The notes under the pieces: generated by a model
Database searches by the model: none
Seen by the model: the letters and a program-made list of their open reading frames with translations, nothing else
Told to the model about the DNA's origin: nothing
Program-made: the position numbers and the translations under genes
Shown: one piece after another, positions 46,301 through 60,621 of the stretch
Layout of the letters: the number at the start of each line of letters is the position of its first letter
Position numbering within the stretch: position 1 is the stretch's first letter
Source: Diphasiastrum complanatum
Lineage: Eukaryota > Streptophyta > Lycopodiopsida > Lycopodiales > Lycopodiaceae
Direction: 5' to 3'
Length of the DNA stretch: 64,000 nucleotides
Assembly: GCA_029204225.1 (NCBI GenBank)
Contig: CM055096.1
Coordinates: 6,324,316-6,388,315, forward strand

Positions 46301-49300
46301 CTATAATACCACTCATAAGAGCGACAGGAGGAACAATTACAGAATTATCATCAGAAAATATAAGAAGGCGAAGTAGTGGTAGAAAGTCATGCCACTCAGA
46401 GATAGGCGGATGAGAATGGACATAGTCAAACCACTTCGACCTAGCAGAACCCTTTAAGAGAAAAATTGCATCAAGAATCTTATTAGGACCTGAAAAAGTT
46501 GGCCGAGAAGTATCAAAGTAATACTAAAGACATGTGCGCCATTTGTCGAACATATGTTCAAATGGTATATCACTATTAAAAACAAAAAGATAATCTAAAG
46601 GGGATAGAGACCGAAAATTAGAAGTCATGATAAAAAATAAAATAAAAAATAACGGAAAAGAATATGTAACCCAATGATCCAAATAATTTGAGTGATTTTT
46701 ATTTTTATGTTTTATAATGGAGCATAGAAAACTAAGAAAAAGTGAAAAATGAAATCGACGAGGAAAATGAATTATGAAATTGAAACGCAAATGGAACGGA
46801 AACTAATAACAAATAACGAATGACAAAATGAAAAATGCGATGGACAACACAAACTACAAAGTGGAATGGAAATAACAAAACAACAGCCACATATCAAATA
46901 GTCAAGCCAGGCAAGACACTAATCAAGTGGACGAACTGAAGGAGAGGACATAAGTCATCACAACAGGTACGCCAATGAAAAGACGTAACAAATAGTGTAG
47001 GTAGTACATCGCAACTTTAAACGAGAGCGTGCTGAAAACGGTACTAAAATGAAGAGATATCGGGCAGCCACCAAATAGAGATAAAAAATGTTTTTGGGCT
47101 GCTTTGTAGCTGGAAATCATGCGAAATGAATTGCGTATAGGCTGTAGAAAGCTGTTGGAAATGTGCACGGACAGCCACCGATCAAATCTGTCGAGGAACT
47201 GCGTTGGAGCTGGAAATTTTGCCAAGTATTGGGGCCAAATGGGGCGCTGTGAGAGTACATTTACCTTCAGGGAATATAGGAGAAATTATGAATGTTCCAG
47301 GTTTAAAGAAGAATTTACTTTCAGTTTCTGCTATCACTAAACAAAATATGAAAGTTTAGTTTGAGATCTGTCAGAATTTGTGATAAAAATTCAAGAGGCG
47401 TGTCCATATTTGCAAATTGTCTCTTTATACCATGATCCTGTTAGAATCGAAGAGATTCTCTAATCGGAGTAGACTAATCTTATTAGTACTCACACAAAAC
47501 ATCAACCACAAGCTGAAGAAGAAAAGAGACTGCAAGAAGCTATGCTTCATAAGCTGGAAATTGAGATAACAATGGAAGTGGGCGCCCATCTACTCTTATA
47601 GAGGCTGTCCACAATGAAAAGCAAAAGTTATTCTACTACAATAGCAATTGAAATGCTAATTATGAAGTCTTAACAATAGAAATCTATGCTAACTTGGTTA
47701 AAATAGATTTTTATACTATTCTAGCAAAATTGGTACTAACTTAGGTACCTATACTAAAAATAGATAGTACCTATACTAAAAATAGAAATAGGTCTTCTAG
47801 CACGCAAGCTGGCCTCTACAATTAACCATTAATTCTAACACTCCCCCTTAATGGATAATTGATTATCAATAACACCTAGGAGAGTCCTGAACTTCTCAAA
47901 TTTTTCACGACCAAGTCCTTTTGTGAAGATATCTGCAACTTGATCATTGGTGTCACAGTCGATCAGCTCTACTTCACCACTTTGTAACTTTTCTCGTATA
48001 AAATGCTGCTGAACTTCGATATGCTTTGACCTACTATGAAATACTGGATTCTTTGCAAGCTGAATACAACTCTGATTGTCACACCATAGAACAAGTTGAA
48101 CCTACAGTACTTTGGTGTGACAATCAGAGTTGCATTCAGCTTGCGAAGAATCCGGTGTTTCATAGCAGGACAAAGCATATTGAAGTTCAGCAGCATTTCA
48201 TACGAGAGAAGTTGCAGAGTGGTGAAGTAGAGTTGATCTACTGTGACACCAATGATCAAGTTGCAGATATCTTCACAAAAGGACTTGGTCGTGAAAAGTT
48301 TGAGAAGTTCAAGACACTTCTACGTGTAATTGATAATCAATTATCCATTAAGGGGGAGTGGTAAGAATTAATGGATTAATTTATTCATTGTAGAGGCCAG
48401 CTTGCGAGCTACTTCAAAGGCCTAATAGTATAGAATACTATCTTATGATTAAGTTAGCATAGATTGCTATTTTTGAGACGCCATAATTAGCATAAGTGCT
48501 TTTACCAAATGGCATAGTAGGCAAATAGCTTTTGCTTTGAAGCAAGGCCAGTCTCTATAAGAGTAGATGGGCGCCCTCCTTCTTAATAATTCAGTTCATT
48601 GTTTATAAAGCATAGCTTCTTGTAATCTCTTCTTTCTCAATAAAGTTTCTTCTTCCACTTGAGTTTGGTGTTTTGTGTGAGTACTAATAAGATTAGTCTA
48701 CTCCGAATTGAAAATCACTTAGATTCTAACATTTCCAGCTCTTGAAACAAGAACTTTCACAGTTGAAGGGAATAGTGATCTCTCTACTCAAAGAAAAGAA
48801 TGTGTTGCAGTCCAAAGAACAAGTGATCAGTAGTAAGCAGGTTGCAGCCTCGGAATCGGCTACCTCCATGATACGGGAGCTCGAAAATAAAATTGAACAA
48901 CATAAAGAAGAAACCCTCTCATGGGCAACAGTATTGAAGAAAGGCACCAAGCCTAGTGCTCCCATTTCCTCAATCATCTCAGCCACCATTTCGGAAGAGC
49001 GGTCAAGGGAACAAAAGGCCCATAACATCAGAGTTCGTGGGATACCAGATACACAAGAAGCCATTGCCGAAGCTACGAGGTTTTTCGAGACCACCCTCGA
49101 ACATGTGACAAATGGGTTAAACACAGCCTGGAGGACCACCAGACATGTAGCTACACTGATCATTCGCTTCACATCCCTATCCAACCGTAGAGAGGCTTTA
49201 CGATGTAGAGCCAAAACTACGCGGCACCGCCACATACATGGATGATGATCTCACTTATATCCAGGTGGAGGAGAGGCGTAAGGCCTTTTAGGAAGCTAGG

Positions 49301-52300
49301 GAGTCATGCATACGAGTCATATACAGGGATGGTGTTAGACTCTCTCTTACCGCATACCTCCAGGTGTCGGTTAACCACAAGAGACCAAACGACTCACGTT
49401 CCACCCCACCATAGGACCTAATCCAGGTCCACCCACTGTGACCTGGCCTATGACCATAACAAGCAAGATCCGACATCCATCCTAGACAGTGTCCCATACC
49501 ACTTCCTAGGCTCTCAGCGATCTCCCGCCTCAAGCTAGCACTCATCTTGGCCTTGCACATGCTTTCCATCCACCTCCTCCTAGGTAGATAGAATGGATGG
49601 CAAATGAGTCCTCCTCCCCTTGTATACCTCCAAGGTGGGAGACTCCAAGCCATGCGCACGTCCTAGATCATGACACGTGGCAACCATGCAGGTTCACGAG
49701 TCACCGGTCAAGTCAACAGGCCCAATCATCGTCCAGTCTCAAGTTTAGGTTTGGGAACCAAGGGAGTTGGGTCCCTAACATTCCCTTCTCCTTAAAAGAT
49801 TCCTTATCAAAGGAAGAAAATCCGAGAACCTCAGTTTAAGGTCATGTTCCTTTTCCCAAGTATCATCATCTTCGGAGCTTCCTTTTCAACGAACCAAGTA
49901 CTCAGTTACCTGCCGGTTTTTGAGCCCACGCTGACGTACATCAACAATGGCCTATGGTTCCATAGGTACAAAGGATGTCAGGTCCTCAAGCTGAACTAGG
50001 TCCTCCTGAAGAATCAAGTCATCCTTTCCACCAAGTCGGTAAACGACTAATGTGAAAAATTGGATGAACCTTAACACCTGGAGGAAGTTCTAGTTGATAG
50101 GCATTCCGATGGAGTTTCCTTACTATACGAAATGGCCCAGCATAACAAGGTGATAACTTAGGACATTTTCCAGTCTTTAATACCTTAGAGTCTTTCGGAA
50201 TTCTAAGATATACCCAAGCCCCCTCCTCATAGACCCTAGGTTGTCGCTTTTGATTGGCGTAAAACTGGGCTCTATCCTAAGCCATTTTTACGTTATCGCG
50301 AGCAACAAGCAACATTTCTTGCATATCCTGCGGGAAATCTACTGTTGCTTTAACCTTTAGGCTTTTGAAGCCTACAGAAATGGGAGCCCTAGGCTGGAAA
50401 CCGTACATCAGAGAGAATGGACTAAAACCCATCGTTGAGTGCTTTGCGCTGTTGTACACAAACTCAATCATTGGAAGGTACCTTTCCCAATCCGACTATC
50501 TTCTGGATACAATTTGCCCGAAGCATGTCTTCCATAGACTGCTTCGTCCTCTTTGTCTGACCATTCTACATTTATGGGATCACCTGCCTTGAGAATGGGA
50601 TGAAGAATATTAGTACACCATGCGGTAGGAAAACCAGAGGTCACAGCAGTGTTAAAAGCATGAGCAATAAAGGGCGAGATAAGATGTGCTACAGGTTTTA
50701 GGAAATCCACTTTCAGAGAATCATAGTCAGTGGCTTTATGAAGTTTGGCATGGTTAATGGTATTTTCAACCATGTGTGGAGTAAAAAGCGTGCAGCGGGC
50801 AGGTCGTGGTGAGAGTAAGGTAGGAGGGGAGTCTAGGGTATAAAGTTTTGTGGCATATTCAACCCAAGATTCGGTTGCGATGGGGGCCAAAGTCAAAGAG
50901 GATCTGGTGAAATGTTTCCAGAAAAAGGAGGAGGAAGAGAAATCTAAAGAATCGATCAACCTTTGGCAGAGTGATCGTAGGTATGTTATCTTTTTTGTTC
51001 TGGTGGCTTTACGATACTTTTTCTGGTGTTGTTTGAGTGTTGCAGGGGAGTGTAATCTGGCATTTGCCACATGTTTGTGAAGAGAGCGACATTCTGCATC
51101 ATACCAGCGGTTGTGAACACGTCTATGAGATGATATCGTCTTGGTGGGGAAAGATGAGGACGCTGCAGATAAGAGGGATTTAGAGAGAAAAGTGGCTTGT
51201 TGCTCAACTGATGCCGTGAAAGGGAAGTGAGTAAGTAGTTGGGACAGAGTTGTGGTGTAGTTGGCGAGTCCAGAGTGAGTAAAGGGAACACGTTTGTTAG
51301 TAGAAGAGGAGCGTGGAACTTTAGAAGACGGGGTTATGTGACCTAGTGACAGGTGTACGAGTGAGTGATCAGAAATGGTAGGAGGTGTAATGGAGAAATC
51401 AGAGATGTGAGGGATCAAAGTAGGTGATCCAATAAAGTAGTCAACTACACTATGTCCTCCACCATGAGGATAACATGTAAACGCTGATGAGGAAGGCCAC
51501 TGTGTGAGGCCATTCAAGATGGCCAGAGAATGTGTCTCCGCAAGAGTAATCAACTGCTCTCCAAAAGATGTAATTGAAGTGTGTGCATCTTGTGATACTC
51601 GATCAAATCCCATATCCAGAGGATGAAGCCGAAGAACGTCAGTATCTGCATGAAATTCTGTCTGTCTGGAGCTAGTACGGGCGTTGAAATCTCCTGCTAA
51701 CAAAATGTAGCCCTGCTGAGAAAAAACAACAATATCATCTGAGAGTGCCTGAAATGGGTCCTCACCAAATTCAGCAAACGCCGAAGTCTGTGGAGCGAAG
51801 TAACATACAACCATATAAATGTCTTGCAGTAATCCCAATAATGAACCAATAGTATGTAGCCATATATATCGAGCATACGGATCTTGCTTAACCATCTTAA
51901 CTGCCGTGGCTCTGTATAAACCGCCAGATCCATGACAGGTTTTTCCCCTCACAAATGGGCGAAAAACAGAATGCCAAGAGTAATCCTGTATATGCGGAAG
52001 AGGATGATATAAGGACTCATGGGTTTCAGCCAACAACGAAATGTCACATTTGCTTATAAAGTCAGCAAAATCTCTAGCCGATGATGATGATAAAAAACCA
52101 TTGCAATTCCAGAAGCCAAGTCTCAAAATGGTAGGGGATCTCGGGCAGCTCCTAAACCCGGGAGCCCCAAATTCCTAGTGTGAGAGGAGGTCGAAATATC
52201 TTGGTTTGCCGTCGATAAATACGACCCTTTGCCCTTTTTCTTTTGCTTCGTGAATAATCTTTTTCCTTGCTAACCATGTATTTGTCAAATCATCATCCAT

Positions 52301-53486
52301 ATAAATGAGAGTGCCTTTGAGTTTTGCCGAAGGGCTGCATTGCGGTGTTGAAGAGAGCGAAATTTGATAAAAAGAACGTTGTCATCGAATTTACTACGCC
52401 ATGCCGTATCAAAACCATCAACAACATGAGATAACTTGGAAACGAGTAAATCTGTAGCTTCGTCTAGTGGTTTACCGCTGTTGGCAATGCCTCTTACTCT
52501 AATATTGAGAGCCTTTTTAGCTCTTCTAGCTTGTTCATCCAAAACTGTCTCCAAATTGTCATAGAGGCTGAGATATGGGGGTGATTACCTTGTTTGAGGA
52601 TCGATCATGTCTTTGTCTCTTCGACCTATTTTTCCAAGCAAGATATTTTGTTGGAAGTTTCGTCCGAAGAAGGTACACGTTCTGCAAGCCGTTGCTTAAG
52701 ATATACATTTTCTTGCTCAAGCTGCCCCTCCCGTTCTTTGACACCCACGAGATCTAGAGCCAATTTGCCATTCGCCATTTCAAAAAAGTGTAGTTGTTTC
52801 TTAATGCCGAGGATTTCGTTTCGGATGAAACCAATATCATAGGCATAAAGACTCTCAATAAGCTTGGAAGGAGTGTAATCGACCGTGGACAGATGATGCG
52901 TTTCTATGATAGCAAGTGGATTGTCGGTGAAAATAGAGGGTGCATCAGTGATGCCTTCTAGTACAGCTAGCGGTGGGATTGCTGTAGGTGAAATAGCATC
53001 CCCCTCCCTCTCAGATGATGGAGGAGGAGAAGAGGTGAATAGAGGGGGGGGCGTAGGGGCACCCCCTTTTTTCTTGGGAGCCATGGGGCTTCCCGAGGAG
53101 AATTGGCTTATAGCCCAGATTGCGATGGCTCTTCCAAGAAAAGCAACCTTCTTTGGAGTACGATAGCAAGCCTCCTTCTTTGAAGTGCGACAGAAGGAGC
53201 GAGCCTCCTAAAAAAAAACAGGTGTTCTGCCTCTGATTATTGACAAATCATTTTAGTCCAAAATGCGATGGATGGCAGAAACAATGCCCATTCTTTCAAC
53301 CCTCTGTCAGCGATGGAAATGAGTAGCTTTTTGCCTCCTCTGTCAGCGCTCTGTCAGCGATGGAAGTGAATATTGCTTCCTCTGGCAGGCAGCGATGATG
53401 TAGGTCTGCCTCCTCTAGCAGCGCTCTGACCAAAGGAGCTTCTGCCTCTGGAATGTGTTGATTATAGCTCTCTCGGATGTGTTTGG

Positions 53487-53576
<90 letters not shown>

Positions 53577-53910
53577 GATGGACTTTCAGTGGGTAACTTC
53601 CTTCTTTGACATCCAACAGAATCGGGGAGCAGAAACGTATCAGTAATTAAGGTGCATCAACGAATTATGTCATTAGGCAGCGATGGCATCTCCTCCGGCG
53701 ATCCACCTGAGAGTATCGATGGTTGGAGAGAGGGCGAGTAAGCTTAACAGGAGGTACGGGCAACAACGATCTACCTGGGAGCAACAGCGATGGCTTCTCC
53801 AGCGATGGCCGATCCACCTAAGAGTATCGATGGCTGGAGAGAGGGCGAGTAAGCTTAATAGGAGGTACGGGTAACAACGATCTACCTGGGAGCAACAGCG
53901 ATGGCTTCTC

Positions 53911-54000
<90 letters not shown>

Positions 54001-55053
54001 AAGAAAGATTTTATTAATGTCCTTGAATACCCTAAGGTACATAGGACTAAGAACAGGTACATGTCAAGTGTGCACATAGGAGCTTAAAGCTCAATCATCT
54101 ATAAAAACTAAAAAACTGCAAATACAATGCATAAAGACAGCTGGCCCAGTCAGGATCCAATAGCCTGGAATCATATATCACGATGCCCATCAGCATGAAA
54201 GAAATGGTGGATGGTATGCTGTGAGGGTGTGATTAGATGTGCCCTGGACCTCTGTCGCCGGATAGGCCGTCGGTGTCGTCTCTGCTACCGTGGCGCTCTG
54301 GGCTGTGATCTAATAACTGACTGTCTCTCTGGCCGTCGACATGGTCTCTGATGCCGGTGTACGAAGGAGTCGGGAATCTCGGCCTCTCCATCTGAGTCGC
54401 TGCCTATGGGTACCTCGGATCTTTGTCTCCGACGGGATATGCACTCATCAATGCTCAGCTGTGTCAGGGAATGTGTACCATCTAGTCTCCTCCTCCTCAG
54501 GTCTGACATCTCTCGGATCATAAGTGCGACACATCTAGGGTCCTCATAAGATATCAAGGTAGAAAGTGTAACTGGGTGCTCTCTGAACAAGCAGTAGTAC
54601 CGCCCCCGTATCTCATAGTAGGCTAGACATCTGAAGAGGAAATGTGACTCGTCCTCAGTCTCATGCATAACACACATACTACAGAGCCGGTCCTCTCGTG
54701 GGGTGCCACTGTATTTGCCAGTCTCGATAGCCAGCTGATGTGAAGAAACCCGAAACTGACCCATCGCTATCCGCAGACTATGTGATATACTCCTCAGCAA
54801 ATAACCAGATACTATGGGGCAGCCAGCCGGATCAAGAGATAGAAAGTGTGTACGATAAAATTCACTCTTGGTCCCCAATGGGCCCTGCCAAGTGGTATGA
54901 AGATATGTTCTGTAAAGGAGGCCTCTGATGTACTGGTGGGTGCCCGCAGGTAGATCACTAATCTGGATACCCAATGTGGAGAGGAGACGGCAAGCCTGGG
55001 AGTACCATGAGAAAAGGTGTCCCTCTGAGTGTAGGCGCCAGGATGAAGATAAA

Positions 55054-55119
<66 letters not shown>

Positions 55120-58100
55120 ATTAATGTCTTTTTAATGCCAAGAGGCATATAAGATGAAAGAAGTACATCCAAGTTGGAAACTAGACGGATCAGTGCCGTC
55201 AAAACAAACTTACTGTACTATTCAAATTACTAAAACAAAGAAATAACCACTAAGAAGAGAGAGAGTTATAGGCCAGAATTATCGTATTGAGACCATTTAC
55301 TATTAAATTGGACAACTTTTCATTTGATGTGATTATTAACTTCTTAAATTGAATCTGTGATTTTGGATATATACCAATTTCACAAAAAGATATCATAATG
55401 TCACAGGGATGCTTCCTTTTAAGTCAAGTCACTGGCTATTCTTATACGTGCATTGAATAAGAATTATCTTTTTATAATGACCAAATCCTCAAACTAATGG
55501 CAATGCTGTTATGTACTTGGAGTCATTAAGATCTTTATCATATGCCATTCACTTTGACGTGCAGGCTGCTTTCAACAAATTCGTGGGTCAGTCTGTTTCA
55601 AGCTCAGCTTCAAGTCGTACGGTAATTCTTCCTGAACTTTTTTTTGGGAGTTTGAAGTGCATTGTGTTATTGTAAAACTCTACATAATCATATTTCTCAT
55701 CGGTTTCAAGGAATTTATTCTTTACACCTCAGGTACTTGTTACTGTGACAGATCAAGTTGGAAATCATTTTTCTTGATGATAAACTGACATGCATGGCTG
55801 TTTTTGCTTTGATTCTAGGATCAACGTGTTTGTTAAAATTGATTTCTGTCTAAATTTACAGATGATCGATTTGAAAACAATGATTTCAAATCGATTTCTG
55901 ATCTGTAGCGTCCCCCAATGCATTATAAAGAGTCCCTCAATATATTATCAAGAAGGAAGATCGTGAAGAAGGAAGATCACGGCCAGCTTGATACCTGATT
56001 TTTTTTTCTTTAAAAAAACGTTCCGACCCAGTGCGTTCTGGAATGTACTGTACGGAACATACAGTACATTCTGACCCTAAAGGGTCGGAATGGGCTTCTA
56101 AGATTTAGTCCATGTGAAGTTTCAAATGATGATGCATGAAACGTCCATTCAGTTTTGGAATTTTTGGATGCTCTTTTTGAGTTCCACAACTTCAACTGTC
56201 CACTGCAGGATACTGGAGTGCATGCTTTAAAGAATGTCTGTCATGTGGATGTGATTCGTACCAGCAAAAGAAAACCTGGCGAGGTGGTAAGTGCCTCACT
56301 TATGTTTCATATATATAGAGAGGAGAGACTAATCTTTAATAGTGCATTATTAAAATTTTGTTGTGCAAAATATAAGAACACTTGAGCGAATGTCAAATTG
56401 TGACTCTCCAACTGAGATACCAAGAACAATCAACAATGCACTGGCCCTCTTACGAAGGAACTCACCTCTTGGAGTTCTCCCTTGAAAAAGCTCACAATCT
56501 CTTTTATCAAAACCCACCAATTGAGGCCCCATTTGTGTGTATTCATAGTTTCTAGTTAGGGTTCCTGGTGTCCCCAATCAAGGTTGGGCATCCTACTTCA
56601 GGTCACCTTGAAAACGCAATGTCCTGGACTTTTGGACTGTGGTGCCAAATTGCGCTCTACACAATTGATATGGTTTTAGTGGTCTACTTCTAAGAAGCTG
56701 ATAAAATTCGCAACAATCATTACTTGCAAGGTGGGCTATGTTCAAAAAATAGCATGAAGCAATCAATCTGCATATATGATCTTTTCGAATATGTGCGAGT
56801 GTAGATTTATTAATGTGCCCTTTTAGCTTTTGTACAACTCATATCTGAATGTGGAGCAATGATTCCTTTAGTACACTCATGTTGTGTATTTTATTATTGC
56901 AGTTGAGTCCGCATGATCCTGAAGTTGTCAAAAGGGCAGTCAATCACTTTCTACAGGTATCAAACTTAACAGATTCTTATGGTTTCGAAAAATTTTGTTT
57001 AGCCATGTCAGACATCGTTGGCAAGTTCCATTTCTTTCAAGCAAACTGTTAGAGAATGTGAAAAAACGAATTTTTTTGTTCAACAGTATCAACTCTTTTA
57101 TGCACCTCAAGCATGTTTAGCAAACCAAACCTTGTTTTGAACAAACTTTCGAGGTAACACCCACTTACAAATGCCTTGATGGAGAAACTTGCAACATGCC
57201 ATCCATGTGTTTGCCCAATGGCACATATGAGTTAGGAGGTGGCCTGTTTTCAAACCTTGAGTTATCGACGTAATGTGGTATGTCTAATTTCCTTCAGAAG
57301 TTTTTGGTAGTAAGAAGGTCAGAGAGTGGCCATTCAGAATGCGATTGCAGAAAATAATACCGTATGGTTCTTAAAAAATTTAACCCAGAACCGTGGTGAA
57401 CCGTACTGATTAATTAATTAATTAATTTTTTTTCACTTTACCCCCCAAAAATAACCCAAAAATATGCAAAAAAGGGGCCAAAAAATTCTGTGAAGTTTGT
57501 GAATTCTGTGAAATCATCTCTGAAATCGGTCAATCATCTGTATCATCTGTGAAAAACCATTTGTCAAATCATCTGTATCATCTGTCAAATCATCTGTACA
57601 TCATGTGAAATCTATGAAATCTGTCAAATCAGTGATGATTTCAGATGATTTCACATCTGTCATTAGCTAAGTTTCTTTTCAATTTTCCTAAAAATTTCAA
57701 GGAAAAGCAAAAAAGAAAGGTATAAATAGAAATTCAACTTTTCGTTTTTGCATTCCTAGAAACCCTGACCCAAAATTTTAAACAACGTTCCAAAACATGG
57801 CTATGGTTGTATGTATGCATAGTACCCACGGTTCTCAGAACCATGGGGTGAACCGTGGTACAGTTCATAAAAAATAAATAATTAATTAATTAACTAATGT
57901 TTAATAAAAATGAACTAAAAAGAAATAAAAATTAATTAATTAATCAATAACTGCGTGGTTCACCACGGTTCTGGCCAAAAACATTTGAGAACCGTACGGT
58001 TCTCAGAACCGTGGTGAACCACCCACGGTTCATTAATTCTATGGATGTATGTGTCAGTCATATCCACAACCAATCTTAGGTAAAACTTTACGCACTAATT

Positions 58101-60345
58101 GTACAATGCCAAATTTCATGTATATACAATCATAACACCTAAAAGTATTTTTGCAATCAACCAGAGGAGATTGTCACCAAGCTAGTTATACCAAGCTCAT
58201 AAGCATAGTTACTCCCAGCCACACCCCTTATGGATATCTTTATGGAATTATATCGGTATCCACTCCTAGTCGATTGTTGGTTATCTACACAAATTCATAG
58301 ATGATGGTGACATCTTCTTTCTCATGGAGACTCACGAGAGTTGGAGAGAGGGTTACTAAACTTCCTTAAATACACATGGGAATTAGTGTTCATAGAGGAG
58401 GTCAAATCAACAAGTGATGGAGGTTTAGATGGGTTTGCATGTCTATTTAGAAACTCTTTACATCTAATTTTTTTGGTTGTCCTTCAAGATGAGCAAGCTA
58501 GATATGTACGGATTATGCTTTGAGGTGGTGATATATGGCTAAAGCGGGATGCCTTCATTGCAACATGTTAGTTTCCTCCAAAGACTTCCTTATATGCTAG
58601 TGAGACGTGCGTATCTTTGTATGTAAAATTGTTAGTGGACATTGTCTGATAATGTGAGCAAGGATACGTTGTTGTACTAGTGACTTTAATCCACTAACAT
58701 CAGATCATTAGGTGGAGCTGCATGATATAGAGGATGAACCGCTACGTCTCCATGCATTAGATAATGATGAAATGGCTTTTTAATTATTAGTGGACCACAA
58801 CAGTCTTGTCAAAGCCTACAAAGAGTACTTATTGCATGTAGGAGAGTTATGTCTAGTGAATTTATGTAGATCACCAACGATCATGGTTGTGTGGAACCAA
58901 GGTTCGTTCAAAGGACCGCGGCTCGAACCGGCCCGGTTCGAACCGGAGAGGAAAAAAAACATTAGTTCGAACCATTTTTTTGGCATTTTCAAAGGACTAT
59001 CTTTCATCATGCCAAAAAAAATGGTTCAAACCTTTTTGTTGGCATTTTCCAAAGGACCATCTTTCATTCGAACCATTTTTCTGCATTTTCCAAAGGACTA
59101 TCTTTCTAGTCATGACAAAGAAACGGTTCAATTTTTATCTTTCTAGTCATGTATGGAAGTACCTACTAGCCAATGTCACTGATGATATCAGATAGATCAT
59201 AGCTAAAACTGCAGACAACATATGGATCAAGAACAATAAAGCACAGGTGAGATGTATTGTTAGGTAACAAGACTCAAGAGTTGGAAGTTCGAACTTTCGT
59301 GTCAAAATTCGAATTTCACTATCGATTAATCACGAATTTGAAATTATAATCTACATTTTACCCATTAACACTAAAAAAGCACTTGTTTTTGACATAATCG
59401 AAGGGTAGAAATCAAGGGGGGGGGGGGGGGGGGGAGGCCCCTAAAACCGATTCGCCGAACTTGGAGAAGTCGATTCTTTCCCAATTCAAACACGGTTTGA
59501 AAAGGCGATTCGAAAGGTACCATAAAACATTGAGCCCACACCCTATTAAACTGTCAAAAAGTTTATGTTTTTTTGTATAAGTTTTTTTTGCGTTCTCGAT
59601 AGCGTTCCATTTTCCACACCATGGTTGCCGTGGAATGCGTTTTGTCACAACCATTAGGGAGTACCATCATAAGTGATGTCCCTGACTAAAGATATGTTAG
59701 GAGGATGTAAGTGCTATACATGGGTAATATGTTCCACTATCATCATCCTCAGTGACTCTTAAGTATATATAATCAGTCGGAAGGTAGCCTCAATGTGCAA
59801 TGGAGGAACTGCAAACTCCACCAGGATGATTTGATGTGGAATTGAGGGACTAGACCATATTTTACGTGATAACATGGGGACTTGTAGGCCTGAGACACTG
59901 GCCCATTTAGTTGAGGTAAGCCCCGTGCACCAAGCCTCTGCAGTGTATAAAGTCATAGGGGTAACCAGGGCATCAAATAATTGGCACTTACTTGGGGCGT
60001 CCTGAACATGACCTTTGAAACCTTTCCAAGTTGACTAGGGATGCATGACCCTTCCCAAGTCTGGACGTAGCTGCATGTCTCATATTGAAAGTGGGACTTG
60101 TAAATAGCACCCTCAAGTAGCTGTTGCCTTTTTGCATATGGGCTCTAGTTTCTTGGTGTTAACTTGTAAACCCCATCTGGTGCAAAAGGAGTGTAGACTG
60201 TCTAGGTGCCTATGTAGAACCCCATCTAGGTCCCACTATTGTCGGAGAACCAAAACCACATCATGCCCATAGAGTAGAATAGATTTCAAAATATCACATA
60301 ATCTGCAACCCTGTCCACCACCTTGATCGATGACTCTCTTAGCTC

Positions 60346-60415
<70 letters not shown>

Positions 60416-60621
60416 CATATGAGACAAAGTAGTATGTGTCAAGTTTGTATAAGATCAAAGGGAGCATAAGAACGTCTCCAAATAATGAACAAACATGAGT
60501 AGTAGAGGCTAGAAACTGATATAAAATGAAGCATCAACTCTATCAGAAATATAGGGCCAGGACTATGTGTAGCCAATGAATACATACATCTTGATTGAGA
60601 CGGCTGACAAAGGCTGTGACA

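Larger units (their letters stand above)
42873..47250 (-). mobile_element. RT-less Gypsy derivative, copy B (gag, protease, chromodomain)
   Basis: Minus-strand order: gag start near 46628 (FRSLSPLDYLFVFNSDIPFE), acidic linker, protease relic (STHTFISNYISTRICATP, about 45540), a long open frame 45620-44028 of repeated HSWLLHIAWFSFGP-like units, a chromodomain at about 43560-43392 (QIQFLIHWDGPPIEEATWEP) and a probable LTR 42873-43314. Compared with copy A it lacks about 0.47 kb of protease DNA (A 29225-29690). RT, RNase H and integrase are absent, so it would depend on other elements. Right end (47250) is where it meets Copia sequence. Confidence 0.65.
53085..53916 (-). other. LINE 5' untranslated region with repeated monomers
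   Basis: Minus-strand leader of the LINE whose ORF1 starts at 53084. It contains two 111-bp monomers (53700-53810 and 53811-53916), shorter cagcgatgg repeats at 53305-53400 and a (CT)n tract at 53492-53574. Tandem promoter monomers are known in some mammalian L1s; function here is inference. Confidence 0.6.
28366..55564 (+). other. 27.2-kb intron 1 of the pseudouridine synthase gene
   Basis: GT at 28366 and cgtgcag ending at 55564 join GCLE to AAFNKF in phase 0, matching the unbroken TruA family sequence. The intron holds at least ten mobile-element bodies on both strands. No other cellular gene was found in it. Confidence 0.85.
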
